Assembly (NCBI RefSeq): GCF_000425485.1
Contig: NZ_AUDN01000008.1
Coordinates: 186,001 to 250,000 of the forward strand
DNA length: 64,000 nucleotides
Direction: 5' to 3'
Origin: Flavobacterium tegetincola DSM 22377
GTDB taxonomy: Bacteria; Bacteroidota; Bacteroidia; Flavobacteriales; Flavobacteriaceae
Shown here: in pieces, positions 26,972-37,068 of the stretch
How positions within the stretch are numbered: the first letter of the stretch is position 1
How the letters are laid out: each line of letters starts with the position of its first letter
Translations under genes and position numbers: made by a program
The notes under the pieces: generated by a model
Databases searched by the model: none
Told to the model about the DNA's origin: nothing
The model's input: the letters and a program-made list of their open reading frames with translations, nothing else

Positions 26972-28111
26972 ATGGATTTCAATCTAACAGAAGAACATTT
27001 AATGATTCAACAAGCTGCACGAGATTTCGCACAAGCGGAACTACTTCCTGGAGTTATTGAACGCGACGAACACGCTAAATTTCCTGCCGAACAAATTAAA
27101 ATGATGGCAGAATTGGGTTTTATGGGAATGATGGTAGACCCAAAGTACGGCGGATCTGGATTAGATAGCGTGGCGTATGTTTTAGCAATGACCGAAATCT
27201 CTAAGGTAGATGCGTCTGCTGCAGTGGTAATGTCGGTAAACAACTCATTAGTTTGTGCTGGAATTGAAAAATATTGTAACGAGGAGCAAAAACAAAAATA
27301 CTTAATTCCACTTGCTACAGGAGAAGTAATTGGCGCATTTTGTTTATCTGAACCAGAAGCGGGTTCTGATGCTACGTCGCAAAAAACAACTGCAATTGAT
27401 ATGGGCGACCATTATCTGATGAATGGAACGAAAAACTGGATTACTAATGGTAATACGGCTTCAACTTACATTGTAATTGCACAAACTGATATTGAAAAAG
27501 GTCACAAAGGAATCAATGCTTTCATCGTAGAACGTGGTTGGGCTGGATTTGAAGTAGGAGTTAAAGAAAAGAAAATGGGAATCCGCGGAAGCGATACGCA
27601 TTCTTTAATGTTTACTGACGTAAAAATTCCTAAAGAAAATAGAATTGGCGAAGACGGATTTGGTTTCAACTTTGCAATGGCTGTCTTGAATGGTGGACGA
27701 ATTGGAATTGCTTCTCAAGCATTAGGAATTGCCACTGGCGCTTACGAGTTGGCTTTGCAATATTCACAAGAACGTAAGGCATTTGGAAAAGAAATTTTCA
27801 AACATCAAGCAATTGCTTTTAAATTAGCGGATATGGCAACTCAGATTATGGCTGCTAAAATGTTATGTTTAAAAGCGGCTTCTGAAAAAGATCAGGGAAA
27901 AGACATTTCACAATCGGGTGCAATGGCAAAATTATTTGCTTCTCAAACCGCAATGGACACCACAATTGAAGCAGTTCAAATTCACGGTGGAAACGGTTAC
28001 GTAGCCGAATACCACGTGGAGCGAATGATGCGTGATGCAAAAATTACACAGATTTATGAAGGAACTTCTGAAATTCAACGCATTGTTATTTCACGAACTT
28101 TAGTGAATTAA
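26972..28111 (+). CDS. Acyl-CoA dehydrogenase
   Basis: FAD enzyme that introduces the trans-2 double bond in fatty acyl-CoA. In the 379-aa protein, signature 1 is AFCLSEPEAGSDATS, with a FAD-binding stretch WITNGNTAS. The helical C-terminal domain has QYSQERKAFGKEIFKHQAI, and the catalytic Glu is in IYEGTSEIQR. It resembles short-chain (butyryl-CoA type) enzymes, but chain length cannot be fixed from sequence. A TATATTTG box lies at 26932-26939. Confidence 0.93.
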   Translation: MDFNLTEEHLMIQQAARDFAQAELLPGVIERDEHAKFPAEQIKMMAELGFMGMMVDPKYGGSGLDSVAYVLAMTEISKVDASAAVVMSVNNSLVCAGIEKYCNEEQKQKYLIPLATGEVIGAFCLSEPEAGSDATSQKTTAIDMGDHYLMNGTKNWITNGNTASTYIVIAQTDIEKGHKGINAFIVERGWAGFEVGVKEKKMGIRGSDTHSLMFTDVKIPKENRIGEDGFGFNFAMAVLNGGRIGIASQALGIATGAYELALQYSQERKAFGKEIFKHQAIAFKLADMATQIMAAKMLCLKAASEKDQGKDISQSGAMAKLFASQTAMDTTIEAVQIHGGNGYVAEYHVERMMRDAKITQIYEGTSEIQRIVISRTLVN

Positions 28112-28131
28112 TTCGCAATAAAGTTATTATA

Positions 28132-28170
28132 AAAAGAAAGCCCGAAATTGAACATTTCGGGCTTTCTTTT
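28132..28170. terminator. Bidirectional terminator between convergent genes
   Basis: AAAGAAAGCCCGAAAT, loop TGAAC, ATTTCGGGCTTTCTTT. It serves the acyl-CoA dehydrogenase gene on the plus strand and the gliding-associated gene on the minus strand. Confidence 0.88.
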
Positions 28171-28185
28171 GCTTTATAATTTCTT

Positions 28186-31100
28186 TTATCTTTTAAGACT
28201 GAAGTGACCTCGGTATACTTTGCCATCCTCGCGGATTACAACAAACCAATAATCGGTTGAAAATAATGTTTGCCCATTGTACGTTCCGTCCCATCCTGCT
28301 TCACCTCCTTTTAATCGAATGATAAATTTTCCAAAACGATCAAAGATATCAACATTCAAATTGGGTTCGTAGGCAGAAAAACGAATGTGCCAAGTATCAT
28401 TGTAACCGTCTCCGTTAGGCGTGAAATATTTGGGATAATTCAGTAGTACAAAATCTTCCTTTACCGTTCCACATCCATTTATATCCTTAACATAAACGGT
28501 ATAAAAGCCGGGTAGTAAATCTGTAAAAGTATTAGAAGTTTGGAAATTTACATTGTCCAACGAGTACACATAAGTTCCTGATCCTGTTACATTAATGGTA
28601 GCAGAATTTTTATTGGACGACCAATCGGAAGTTTCAACACTTTGGATGGTTGCAGGTCCTGAACTGGTTACAATGTAATTAACTGAAGCATCACAACTGA
28701 ATTCATCATATACATTTTTAACGGTAACGGTGTATGTTCCCGGTTGATTAACAACAATGGACTGTGTAGTCTCACCCGTAGACCATTCATAAGCATCAAA
28801 CCCATTTTCTGCTGTTAACTTTTTAGTAAAATTCTCACAAATAAAGGCGGGAGCGGGTGTCATTACTGCAGGTTTCATTCCGACCACTACTTTAAACGAT
28901 GTTACGGCATAGCATAATTTTATACTTTTATGTTCTACACGAGCAAAGATCGTTTGTGGATTACTAACATTTGTATAACCAGCCGGTAGCGGGTTTATAT
29001 CTGCATTTGCGTCAGCTTCTGTAAAATGATAAGTAACTTGATAATTTGCAGGTTCTTGATTTCCTAAAATTTCAGGTGTTTGTTCTGTTAAATTAAAAGT
29101 TCCAAACTGCGAACCATCATCTTTACATTCTAGTAAATTTTTAGGTTTTGAAGCGCGAGCTAAGGGAAGTAGTGTTCCCATTTCAACTGAAATGTTTTTT
29201 ATATTTCCACAATCGTCGGTTGCTAAAATGTTATAAATACCTTGTGGTAAATTGGTAAACACGTTGTTAGTACCATTATCCTGCGTATAAGGAGCTGTAA
29301 TCTGATACGTAATGGGCTCAACTCCTATCACATTAAGTACCAGGTCATTTGCACCTGTACCACCAATACAATTCAAATTGTAAGCGCCTGAGATAAAAAG
29401 CTCTGGAGAGATCATAAACTCAGCATATAAATCCGAACATTTACCATTGGGATTTCCGTTATTAAACGTTTCAAAAACTTTAATAACACGAAACTGCCCC
29501 GTCAAAAAGACATTAAATAATGTTGCTTCATTAATCAGTTCTTTAGCTGTGGCTGAAGTGGGTATCGAACCTTCAATAAATGCCACACCTGTATAAGGAT
29601 GCTCCCATACATTGGTGGTAGGATTTAGCTTTTGCAGCCAGAATGTCTTTGCCGTAAGCGCGATATCCGTATCGTTAAGTACTAAATCAAATGCACCACA
29701 CTTTCTTATTACTGTTAGTCCGTCAGATGTACTGCTATAACCAAAAATTTCAACCGTAATCTGAGAACTATAGCCACATAAGTCGACTGTGTCAAATGTA
29801 TAAGTTCCTGGCGGTAAATTACTCATGTAGAAGTTACCGTCAGCATTGATATTATTGCTTAAAATTGTAGGAAGTGGTTCCAAATAATTAGACGGTGCTG
29901 CAATAATAGACACCGTAACCAACTTTCCATTTGTAGTAGAAAGTTTTACTGAGCCAAAAATAGGGACGCAAGTCGGTCGCGTTTCAGCTACTAATTCCCC
30001 AAAAACAAATTCAGGAATATTTACTGATACTTCAATTTCATTATCACAATTATCAACAATATTAAATGTATAATCACCAACAGGTAAATTTGTACCATTA
30101 TAAACACCTGCAGCATTTACCATAGAAAAAACATCTTGTGGCAAAGTGCCTTGATAAGCGGATGGAGCCTCTGTTAAAGATATAGATACTATTGTCCCGT
30201 CATTTGGTAATTTAATGGTGATTTTTCCTAATGGCGAGTCACAACCATTGTTTGCTGCAGTTACATTAGGCACAATTGGTTTAATCAAAAATGCAAAATT
30301 CAAGGTAACTTCTCTATCACAACCATCGGTAGCTACAACCTTATAAGCGCCAAACGGAACCGTATTATCCTCATCGCCAAAAACAGTACCAGCATCCGTA
30401 AATGGACCTGGATAAGCAGGATTAAACAATGTTGGGTCAAAAGAGGTAGGATCTATAAAATCAAGTGTGTATGGAGGAAAGTAATTCTTAATGGTTAATG
30501 TAAAATATGGCTTTCCACAAGGATCTTGAAATTTAGCAACCGTAAGCTTAGGATTAGGATTAATATCAAATACTTCAATTACACTATTATTGCAATTATC
30601 GTTAATTTCAATTTTTACTGGAAATATCTGACTGCCAAACAAGTTAATCGCTTGTGTCAATTGTAAATTATTTGCAGGACCAGAAGCGATATTTTGGGTG
30701 TAAGTTTGATCTATTCCTCCGCTAGGAGAATACACCGTGTAAGTTACAAGTAAGGGGTATAAAATTGAACTGGCTGCTGTAGTAATTGTGTTAGTAATAT
30801 CCACAGTGGTACATGAAGTATAAACTTCAGGCAAGACCGGAGCTCCTATTGTTAAACTGTTGGCTCCTAAAACTAAAGTATATGCTTTAGAAAGCGCATC
30901 GCCACAATTATCAAAAACCCGTATAAGGTATTCTCCAGAAGGTAAATTACCAAACTCGTTTGAAGATTGCAATGGCCTTATTACTGGACCAGAAAGTATT
31001 TCATACGTTACCGCATTTCCTGTTAAAACGGTTACTATAATTTTTGCAGTAATATCGCAATCCACAGCGCCCGTATCTGATAATTCAAAATCCAATGTTT

Positions 31101-31434
31101 CAATTAAATTTGTAATAACCACATTTTGTGTAGCAGTGTTTGACATTCCGCCCAATGCTTGAGTCGCAACCACACGGTAATTTCCTGCCGGCAAACTGCT
31201 AAAAGTAGCACCTGTAGTTTCTGCAATTGAAGTTGTAAAATCTGGTGCTAAATATAACCGATAAACTATGGTAGCAGCGGCAGTAGTGTTTGAAACAGAG
31301 ATTTGGAGCTTTCCATTGTTCGTGCAGGTTTCATCACTAACCACTACATTCAGGTCGAAATCTGCCAACTGACTGTGTGACAACGTTGCAAAAGTGCAGA
31401 ATAAGAAAGTAAGAAGAATTCGTAAATGAGACAT
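28186..31434 (-). CDS. T9SS-secreted repeat protein with type B (gliding-motility-associated) C-terminal domain
   Basis: A 1082-aa protein. The signal peptide ends LSHSQ. The body carries about six Ig/SprB-like modules, each closing with a phrase such as NLPSGEYLIRVFDNCGD, NLPVGDYTFNIVDNCDN, NLPPGTYTFDTVDLCGY or NLPQGIYNILATDDCGN. The last ~85 residues are the CHU_C / type B sorting domain: YFTPNGDGYNDTWHI, DIFDRFGKFI, GWDGTYNGQ, DYWFVV, and a basic end SLKR. It should be exported through type IX secretion to the cell surface. Its specific role (adhesion or gliding) is inferred. Confidence 0.88.
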   Translation of the reverse strand: MSHLRILLTFLFCTFATLSHSQLADFDLNVVVSDETCTNNGKLQISVSNTTAAATIVYRLYLAPDFTTSIAETTGATFSSLPAGNYRVVATQALGGMSNTATQNVVITNLIETLDFELSDTGAVDCDITAKIIVTVLTGNAVTYEILSGPVIRPLQSSNEFGNLPSGEYLIRVFDNCGDALSKAYTLVLGANSLTIGAPVLPEVYTSCTTVDITNTITTAASSILYPLLVTYTVYSPSGGIDQTYTQNIASGPANNLQLTQAINLFGSQIFPVKIEINDNCNNSVIEVFDINPNPKLTVAKFQDPCGKPYFTLTIKNYFPPYTLDFIDPTSFDPTLFNPAYPGPFTDAGTVFGDEDNTVPFGAYKVVATDGCDREVTLNFAFLIKPIVPNVTAANNGCDSPLGKITIKLPNDGTIVSISLTEAPSAYQGTLPQDVFSMVNAAGVYNGTNLPVGDYTFNIVDNCDNEIEVSVNIPEFVFGELVAETRPTCVPIFGSVKLSTTNGKLVTVSIIAAPSNYLEPLPTILSNNINADGNFYMSNLPPGTYTFDTVDLCGYSSQITVEIFGYSSTSDGLTVIRKCGAFDLVLNDTDIALTAKTFWLQKLNPTTNVWEHPYTGVAFIEGSIPTSATAKELINEATLFNVFLTGQFRVIKVFETFNNGNPNGKCSDLYAEFMISPELFISGAYNLNCIGGTGANDLVLNVIGVEPITYQITAPYTQDNGTNNVFTNLPQGIYNILATDDCGNIKNISVEMGTLLPLARASKPKNLLECKDDGSQFGTFNLTEQTPEILGNQEPANYQVTYHFTEADANADINPLPAGYTNVSNPQTIFARVEHKSIKLCYAVTSFKVVVGMKPAVMTPAPAFICENFTKKLTAENGFDAYEWSTGETTQSIVVNQPGTYTVTVKNVYDEFSCDASVNYIVTSSGPATIQSVETSDWSSNKNSATINVTGSGTYVYSLDNVNFQTSNTFTDLLPGFYTVYVKDINGCGTVKEDFVLLNYPKYFTPNGDGYNDTWHIRFSAYEPNLNVDIFDRFGKFIIRLKGGEAGWDGTYNGQTLFSTDYWFVVIREDGKVYRGHFSLKR

Positions 31435-31490
31435 CTGATTAGTAGTAAAATGGTTTGGGACTTGACTAATTTAATGATTTTATGTTATAA

Positions 31491-32744
31491 TTATGATAAA
31501 ATGGAGTTTTTATTTTTTTCTTCAATCCATTTTGACATAAATTTTGTGCTGTTCATAGAATGATGCGACAATAAAGCACCATAAAAATTTTTTCGCCGGT
31601 GGGAAGCCAAATTATTCAACATGCTGTGCAACTTTTCATGAAATAAAGCTACGAAATGGCCTTTTTTGAATCTTTCATTTAAAATGCAATACCCTTGTTT
31701 TTGACTTTCCAACCATAACTTTTCATATTGATGTAATGAAATTGATTTTAGAGCAAATTCTATGGCATCATCGGCAATAAAACCGTTCCAAGGCAAATTT
31801 CCGTTAATAGATTCTGCACCTATAGAAGTGGTAACACTTGGGGTTCCAAATTGCATGGATTCTAATAATTTTCCCTTTATTCCTGCACCAAAACGAAGTG
31901 GAGCAATGAGCACCTTGGCTTTCGAAATTACCTCTAGGGCAGAATCCGCACGACCTTCGACGTAAAAACCTTCCTTCTTATTAGTAAAGTCAAATACTTT
32001 CTGAGATGGATAAGCGCCATAGATGCGAATAATAGCTGTAGGAAGCTGCTTTCGTATCAATGGCCAGATTGTCTTTTTTAGATAAACTACAGCATCCCAA
32101 TTTGGCTCGTGCCAAAAATTCCCAATAAAAACAAAATCGGATCGCTCTTGAAAACTGAGATTTGAATCTTCCATCTTCAGATCGACTTGATCAAAGAGAA
32201 TGGGAAGATACAGAAGCACATTTTGATCAATTTTAAAATATTTTTTGAGGACTTCCATTTCATATTCTGCAATGATTAGCGTTAAATCGCATCGCAAAAT
32301 ACTTGCAATTTCTCGCTTGGTCCATTCTTCCTCATATAAGTTTTCTATTTCAAAAGAGACGCCTTTTTTAAAATTAGCAGCCCGTGTATAACGCAAGCAA
32401 TGCAAATCTTCACTATCCAAAACTTTTAATGCTTCAGGGCAATTTTCAGTAATACGCCAACCGAATTGCTCTTCAGTCACAAATCGATCAAACAGCACAA
32501 TGCTAGGATTGCATATTTTGACAAAATCGTCAAAGCTTTCTGCATTCAACTTTATAGTTACTTTTTCAATTCCAATTGTAGACAAATCAAAATTCAGCGC
32601 ATTTTCTGCTGCTGTGGAAGCAAAAGTAACTTGGTATCCCCAACTTTGAAAAAGCGCAATTAATTGCAGCATGCGTTTCCCTGCTGCAGAAGATGCAGGT
32701 TCAGGCCATACGAGACCGATAATTAATACTACATTGTTAGTCAT
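31491..32744 (-). CDS. Glycosyltransferase (GT4-like, GT-B fold)
   Basis: A 417-aa cytoplasmic glycosyltransferase. The N-terminal acceptor domain opens with VWPEPASSAAGKRMLQLIALF, a GT4-type nucleotide-sugar pocket start. The C-terminal domain has FIGNFWHEPNWDAVVYL, RIYGAYPSQKV, and APLRFGAGIKGKLLESMQFGTPSV, where the E of the EX7E-type motif sits. Substrate unknown. It follows the T9SS protein gene by about 56 bp on the same strand, so it might glycosylate surface proteins; that is speculation. Confidence 0.82.
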   Translation of the reverse strand: MTNNVVLIIGLVWPEPASSAAGKRMLQLIALFQSWGYQVTFASTAAENALNFDLSTIGIEKVTIKLNAESFDDFVKICNPSIVLFDRFVTEEQFGWRITENCPEALKVLDSEDLHCLRYTRAANFKKGVSFEIENLYEEEWTKREIASILRCDLTLIIAEYEMEVLKKYFKIDQNVLLYLPILFDQVDLKMEDSNLSFQERSDFVFIGNFWHEPNWDAVVYLKKTIWPLIRKQLPTAIIRIYGAYPSQKVFDFTNKKEGFYVEGRADSALEVISKAKVLIAPLRFGAGIKGKLLESMQFGTPSVTTSIGAESINGNLPWNGFIADDAIEFALKSISLHQYEKLWLESQKQGYCILNERFKKGHFVALFHEKLHSMLNNLASHRRKNFYGALLSHHSMNSTKFMSKWIEEKNKNSILS

Positions 32745-32920
32745 TTGATTTCATTTTATAATTAAAACCAACTCTTGCACTGTACAAGATTGATTATAAT
32801 ATAACGTTTGATTGGCAGATAGACTAAAAAAGGAATTGTGAATTGGGCAAAGAAAAGTAGAATTGAAACTTTTAAAATAAGTTCAATCGTGGCGTGGAGC
32901 AGAAATGGTACAATAAAAAA

Positions 32921-32947
32921 AAAGTCTCAAACTAGGTTTGAGACTTT
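32921..32947 (-). terminator. tRNA-Gly terminator
   Basis: AAAGTCTCAAAC, TAG, GTTTGAGACTTT: a perfect 12-bp stem 3 bp after the tRNA, followed by T residues on the minus strand. Confidence 0.9.
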
Positions 32948-32950
32948 AAG

Positions 32951-33023
<73 letters not shown>

Positions 33024-33035
33024 TTATCAACGGTG

Positions 33036-33067
33036 CAAATATAAGTAATAAAATTACTTTAATGCAA
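33036..33067 (-). promoter_or_regulatory. Promoter of tRNA-Gly
   Basis: On the minus strand TTG (33067-33065), 21 bp spacer, TATATTTG (33043-33036), the same box as at tRNA-Val. Confidence 0.75.
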
Positions 33068-33160
33068 ACTTTTTATTGAAAAAAAAGAGAAATTTTTTTC
33101 GTAATCTTGCTTCGTACACGCTAATTAATTTATAACTAAAAAGTTAACCCCAGAAAAAAA

Positions 33161-33598
33161 ATGTCAATTATAAAAAAAATTTCCGCAGAAACCACTTTCA
33201 TTGTTAGAAATCCTGTCCTTCGACCAAATTTACCAGTGGAAACCTGTCGCTTTGTAGGTGATAATTTGCCTTCAACCGTACATTTCGGTTTTTATACAGA
33301 CGAAAATCTTATAGGTGTAGTCTCAATTTTTGAAAAAAGCAATACAATTTGGCATCAAACCAAGCAAATTCAAATTCGTGGAATGGCAGTTTTAGCTGAA
33401 TTCCAAAAAAAAGGCATTGGCGAACAACTGATTTATGCGGTAATTGAATGGGCTATTTCATCCAATATTGCACTTATATGGTTTAATGCAAGAAAAAATG
33501 CGGTTCCGTTCTATGAAAAATTAGGTTTTCACAGCATCGGAACCGCATTTGAAATTGAAGGAGTCGGAACACATTATATAATGTACCGGATTCTTTAA
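33161..33598 (+). CDS. GNAT family N-acetyltransferase
   Basis: A 145-aa acetyl-CoA-dependent acetyltransferase. Motif A is QIRGMAVLAEFQKKGIGEQLIYAVIEWA, here with QKKGIG as the pyrophosphate loop. It is followed by IWFNARKNAVPFYEKLGF, the typical motif B end. The substrate cannot be inferred. Standalone gene, 4 bp from the convergent L,D-transpeptidase-like gene. Confidence 0.88.
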   Translation: MSIIKKISAETTFIVRNPVLRPNLPVETCRFVGDNLPSTVHFGFYTDENLIGVVSIFEKSNTIWHQTKQIQIRGMAVLAEFQKKGIGEQLIYAVIEWAISSNIALIWFNARKNAVPFYEKLGFHSIGTAFEIEGVGTHYIMYRIL

Positions 33599-33602
33599 TT
33601 CT

Positions 33603-34328
33603 TTATGACACTTTTTTAAGCTCTTCATCCGTCTTTAAAGATGGATGATAAATGTATAGACACGACTTATCCTTAATGGTATTAATAATTTCTTTAGTCA
33701 TGTTCATAGGAATTGCTGGACAACCTAAGCTACGACCTAAGCGTGAATTATTATGAATGAATGTTTCAGCAACATAATCAGCACCATGCATGACTACAGC
33801 ACGAGCACGAGCATTATCATTCACTCCACGCTCTAATCCGTCCAATCGCAATGAAAGTCCGTGTTTTCCTTGATATACTTCGCCAGTGGCGTAAAAACCT
33901 AAGCTACTTTTATATGATTCAGCTGCGTTTGAAAAAGAATTAGCAAACTCGTTTCCTGTGTTTCTGCCATGCGCCACTAAAGAATTAAAAAGGATTGTTT
34001 TATTATTTAAATCAATAATCCACAAGCGTTTTGTATTTGAAGACAAACTAAAATCTATTAGCGTTAAAATATTTTTCTTAATAGCGCCTTTACTTTGCAA
34101 AGCATAATATCCTTTTAAGGCATTGGTAAAACTTTCTAACTTTGGTAACGAAAGATTGTTAGAATCTAAAGAATTATATAAAGTTACTGCTTTGGCTTCT
34201 GCCGTTAAATTGGATGTGGTTTCTGTAGCAACTACGGAAAGGCTACTTGCTGCAATAGCTGCTGCTTTATTGTTAGAACTGAAACTCGAAAAGAACAAAA
34301 AGAAGATCGGAAGGATTCTATAAATCAT
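33603..34328 (-). CDS. Murein L,D-transpeptidase-like protein (YkuD_2 type)
   Basis: A 241-aa exported protein with a hydrophobic N-terminus (ILPIFFLFFSSFSS). The catalytic region has AVVMHGADYV and, about 20 residues later, RLGRSLGCPAIPMNM. These hold the His and Cys typical of L,D-transpeptidase catalytic domains, in the variant usually annotated as murein L,D-transpeptidase catalytic domain family. Likely cell-wall or envelope function; cross-linking activity is inferred from the fold. Confidence 0.8.
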   Translation of the reverse strand: MIYRILPIFFLFFSSFSSNNKAAAIAASSLSVVATETTSNLTAEAKAVTLYNSLDSNNLSLPKLESFTNALKGYYALQSKGAIKKNILTLIDFSLSSNTKRLWIIDLNNKTILFNSLVAHGRNTGNEFANSFSNAAESYKSSLGFYATGEVYQGKHGLSLRLDGLERGVNDNARARAVVMHGADYVAETFIHNNSRLGRSLGCPAIPMNMTKEIINTIKDKSCLYIYHPSLKTDEELKKVS

Positions 34329-34571
34329 TGATAGTGTTTTTAATACATTAGTAATGAACGAGACAAAAATATAAAAATTGTAGAGAAATTGCAGTTAATA
34401 TTAAACTTTAACTAAAAACAGATTTTTACAACAATTAGGGTCGTTTTAGTGAATTATAGTTGATTAATAAATTCTGCAATTCACATGCCTATAAGGCTTT
34501 GAAAAAATAAACTAGAATCTAATTGCAAAGAAATAGCAATTGACTAATTTTGTAGATATAATACAATCATT

Positions 34572-36986
34572 ATGCCAATTCGGTTTTTTATTATAAGTTT
34601 TCTACTTTTATTTATTTCATATTCAGTTCATTCGCAGAAAAAAGTTTTAAAAACACAATCCATCACCGAACCTATTTTAATAGATGGAAAATTTGATGAA
34701 TATGTATGGAAAACTGTTGATACCGCTACAAATTTTGTAATGTTAGAACCCGACAATGGTGTTCAAATACCTGTAGAAAAAGAAGGTTATGTACGGGTTA
34801 TGTATGATAACGAAGCGCTTTATATAAGTGCGATCCTCACAGACAATACGCCCGATAAAATCTTAAAAGAAATTACCGAAAGGGATAATTTTGGAACGGC
34901 TGATCATTTCGGCGTTTTCATAAATGGCTATAACGACGGTCAGCAAGATTTTAGATTCTTAGTGAGTGCCGCTGGAGTTCAGATGGATTGCATTGCAACC
35001 GAAGATAATGAGGATTATTCCTGGGATGCTATTTGGAGTAGTGCAGTTCATATAACCCCTGAAGGTTGGCAAGTAGAAATGCGCATTCCTTACGCTGCAC
35101 TTCGGTTTCCAAAAGAAGACATTCAGACCTGGGGAATTAATTTTTACAGAGAAATCCGAAGAGACCGCCAAAAATTTACGTGGAATCCAATTAATTTAAA
35201 AGTGGGTGCATTATTGCCACAGACGGGGCAATTGGAAGGAATTGAAAACATCAAACCTCCTACTCGACTCTTTTTTATACCCTATTCTTCCTATTATTAT
35301 GAAAGCAATAATATGGACACGAGCCACAAATTTAAAGCTGGAATGGACATTAAGTACGGCATTAATGATTCGTTTACATTAGATGCGATTCTAGTTCCCG
35401 ATTTTGGACAAACCGTGTACGACAATGTTGAATTAAATTTAGGACCATTTGAACAGCAATTCAATGAAAATCGACCTTTTTTCACCGAAGGAACTGATTT
35501 ATTTACTAAAGGAGATTTATTGTATTCGAGGAGAATTGGCGGTAGGCCGTCCACTTTTGCCACTTCGCCCGATGAAATTAGTACGGTTGAAAATCCTACT
35601 TCGGTTAATTTAATTAATGCCGTTAAAGTATCTGGTAGAACCAAAAGCGGACTCGGAATTGGAATTTTAAATGCTGTAACCGAGCAAACTTTTGCAAAAG
35701 TATACAATAGAGTTACAAAGATTTCAACAGAAATTGAAGTAGAACCTCTTACCAACTACAATGTTTTGGTGATTGATCAACGTTTCAACCAAAATTCATC
35801 AATTACTTTTGTCAACACAAATGTTACGAGAAACGGAAATTTCAGGGATGCCAACGTAACTGCCTTGGTCTACGATTTAAACACAAAAAATAACCGCTAC
35901 AATCTTTCCGGTAATTTAAAATACAGTTACATCAACAGCTACGGATTTGCGGAAAATAAAACCGGAATTAACTCAACTGTAGGCGTTGGAAAAAAAGGAG
36001 GTAATTGGCGGTACAGTGCCGGTTTAAATTATGTTTCCAAAGAATATGACCCAAATGATCTCGGTATTAATTTTATCACAGATTACCACGGAGGCTACAC
36101 CAATGTATCGTACCGAATTTTAAATCCAACAGCTCTATTCAATACCTTCAGTGTAAATTATGAAAATTATATAGAAATACAAAACACGTCTGGGCGACTT
36201 CAGGAAGCTCAATTTAATATCGAAGTTAGTGGGAACACAACTAAAAACGACTATTTTTCAATTGGCATTGCGGTAAACCCACTCAAAGTTGCTGATTTTT
36301 ATGAAGCACGTACAAACGACCGATTTGTATTGCTACCGCAAAACGTGGAAGCATCACTTTATCTATCTACCAATTACAATCGAAAATTTGCTTTAGACGT
36401 CACGCCAAGCGTCAGCAAATATAACGAAGAAAACCGCGTACGGTATGGAATCTACATTAGTCCTAGATACCGTTTCAACGATCGATTGTTAATGATTTAC
36501 GAGTTAGACCTCTTCCGTCAAAACAGTGATAAAGGTTTTGCCGCATTTGATGATTCAGACAATATTATATTTTCAAATCGCGACCGCCAAACGGTTACGA
36601 ATGAAATTACTGCTAAATACGCCATTAATCCAAAAATGACACTCAACTTAGCCACACGTTATTATTGGTCCATATCAGAAAATAAAAACTACCTGACACT
36701 GGATAAAGATGGTTCATTGCTAAACAATACAGATTTTAATAGAAATACAAATATTAATTACAACGCGCTGAATTTTGACTTTACCTATTCTTGGTGGTTT
36801 GCTCCTGGAAGCCAAATTTCAGTTTTGTACCGCAATAACGGAAGCACGTACCAGAATTTGATTGACAGAAATATTTTTTCCAATTTTAATAATAGTATTG
36901 ACAGCGATCTCAACACCATTTTTTCGGTAAGTATTCGTTATTTCATCGATTACAATGCCGTTAAAAAAGTTTTTTCAGCTCTATAA
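34572..36986 (+). CDS. CBM9-like / DUF5916 outer-membrane protein
   Basis: An 804-aa protein with a signal peptide (ISFLLLFISYSVHSQ). A carbohydrate-binding family 9-like domain occupies about residues 30-220: ITEPILIDGKFDEYVWK, ALYISAILTDN, and WQVEMRIPYAALRF. A long DUF5916 region follows, with alternating beta strands ending in FSVSIRYFIDYN, consistent with an outer-membrane barrel. The conserved NRPFFTEGTDLF segment is present. Ligand and function unknown. Confidence 0.85.
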   Translation: MPIRFFIISFLLLFISYSVHSQKKVLKTQSITEPILIDGKFDEYVWKTVDTATNFVMLEPDNGVQIPVEKEGYVRVMYDNEALYISAILTDNTPDKILKEITERDNFGTADHFGVFINGYNDGQQDFRFLVSAAGVQMDCIATEDNEDYSWDAIWSSAVHITPEGWQVEMRIPYAALRFPKEDIQTWGINFYREIRRDRQKFTWNPINLKVGALLPQTGQLEGIENIKPPTRLFFIPYSSYYYESNNMDTSHKFKAGMDIKYGINDSFTLDAILVPDFGQTVYDNVELNLGPFEQQFNENRPFFTEGTDLFTKGDLLYSRRIGGRPSTFATSPDEISTVENPTSVNLINAVKVSGRTKSGLGIGILNAVTEQTFAKVYNRVTKISTEIEVEPLTNYNVLVIDQRFNQNSSITFVNTNVTRNGNFRDANVTALVYDLNTKNNRYNLSGNLKYSYINSYGFAENKTGINSTVGVGKKGGNWRYSAGLNYVSKEYDPNDLGINFITDYHGGYTNVSYRILNPTALFNTFSVNYENYIEIQNTSGRLQEAQFNIEVSGNTTKNDYFSIGIAVNPLKVADFYEARTNDRFVLLPQNVEASLYLSTNYNRKFALDVTPSVSKYNEENRVRYGIYISPRYRFNDRLLMIYELDLFRQNSDKGFAAFDDSDNIIFSNRDRQTVTNEITAKYAINPKMTLNLATRYYWSISENKNYLTLDKDGSLLNNTDFNRNTNINYNALNFDFTYSWWFAPGSQISVLYRNNGSTYQNLIDRNIFSNFNNSIDSDLNTIFSVSIRYFIDYNAVKKVFSAL

Positions 36987-37068
36987 TGTTCAAAAGTATA
37001 GATTTATTACAATAAATTTATATACGCTTGCTTCTGAAATATTTACCTTTGTTTAAAACACAACAACC

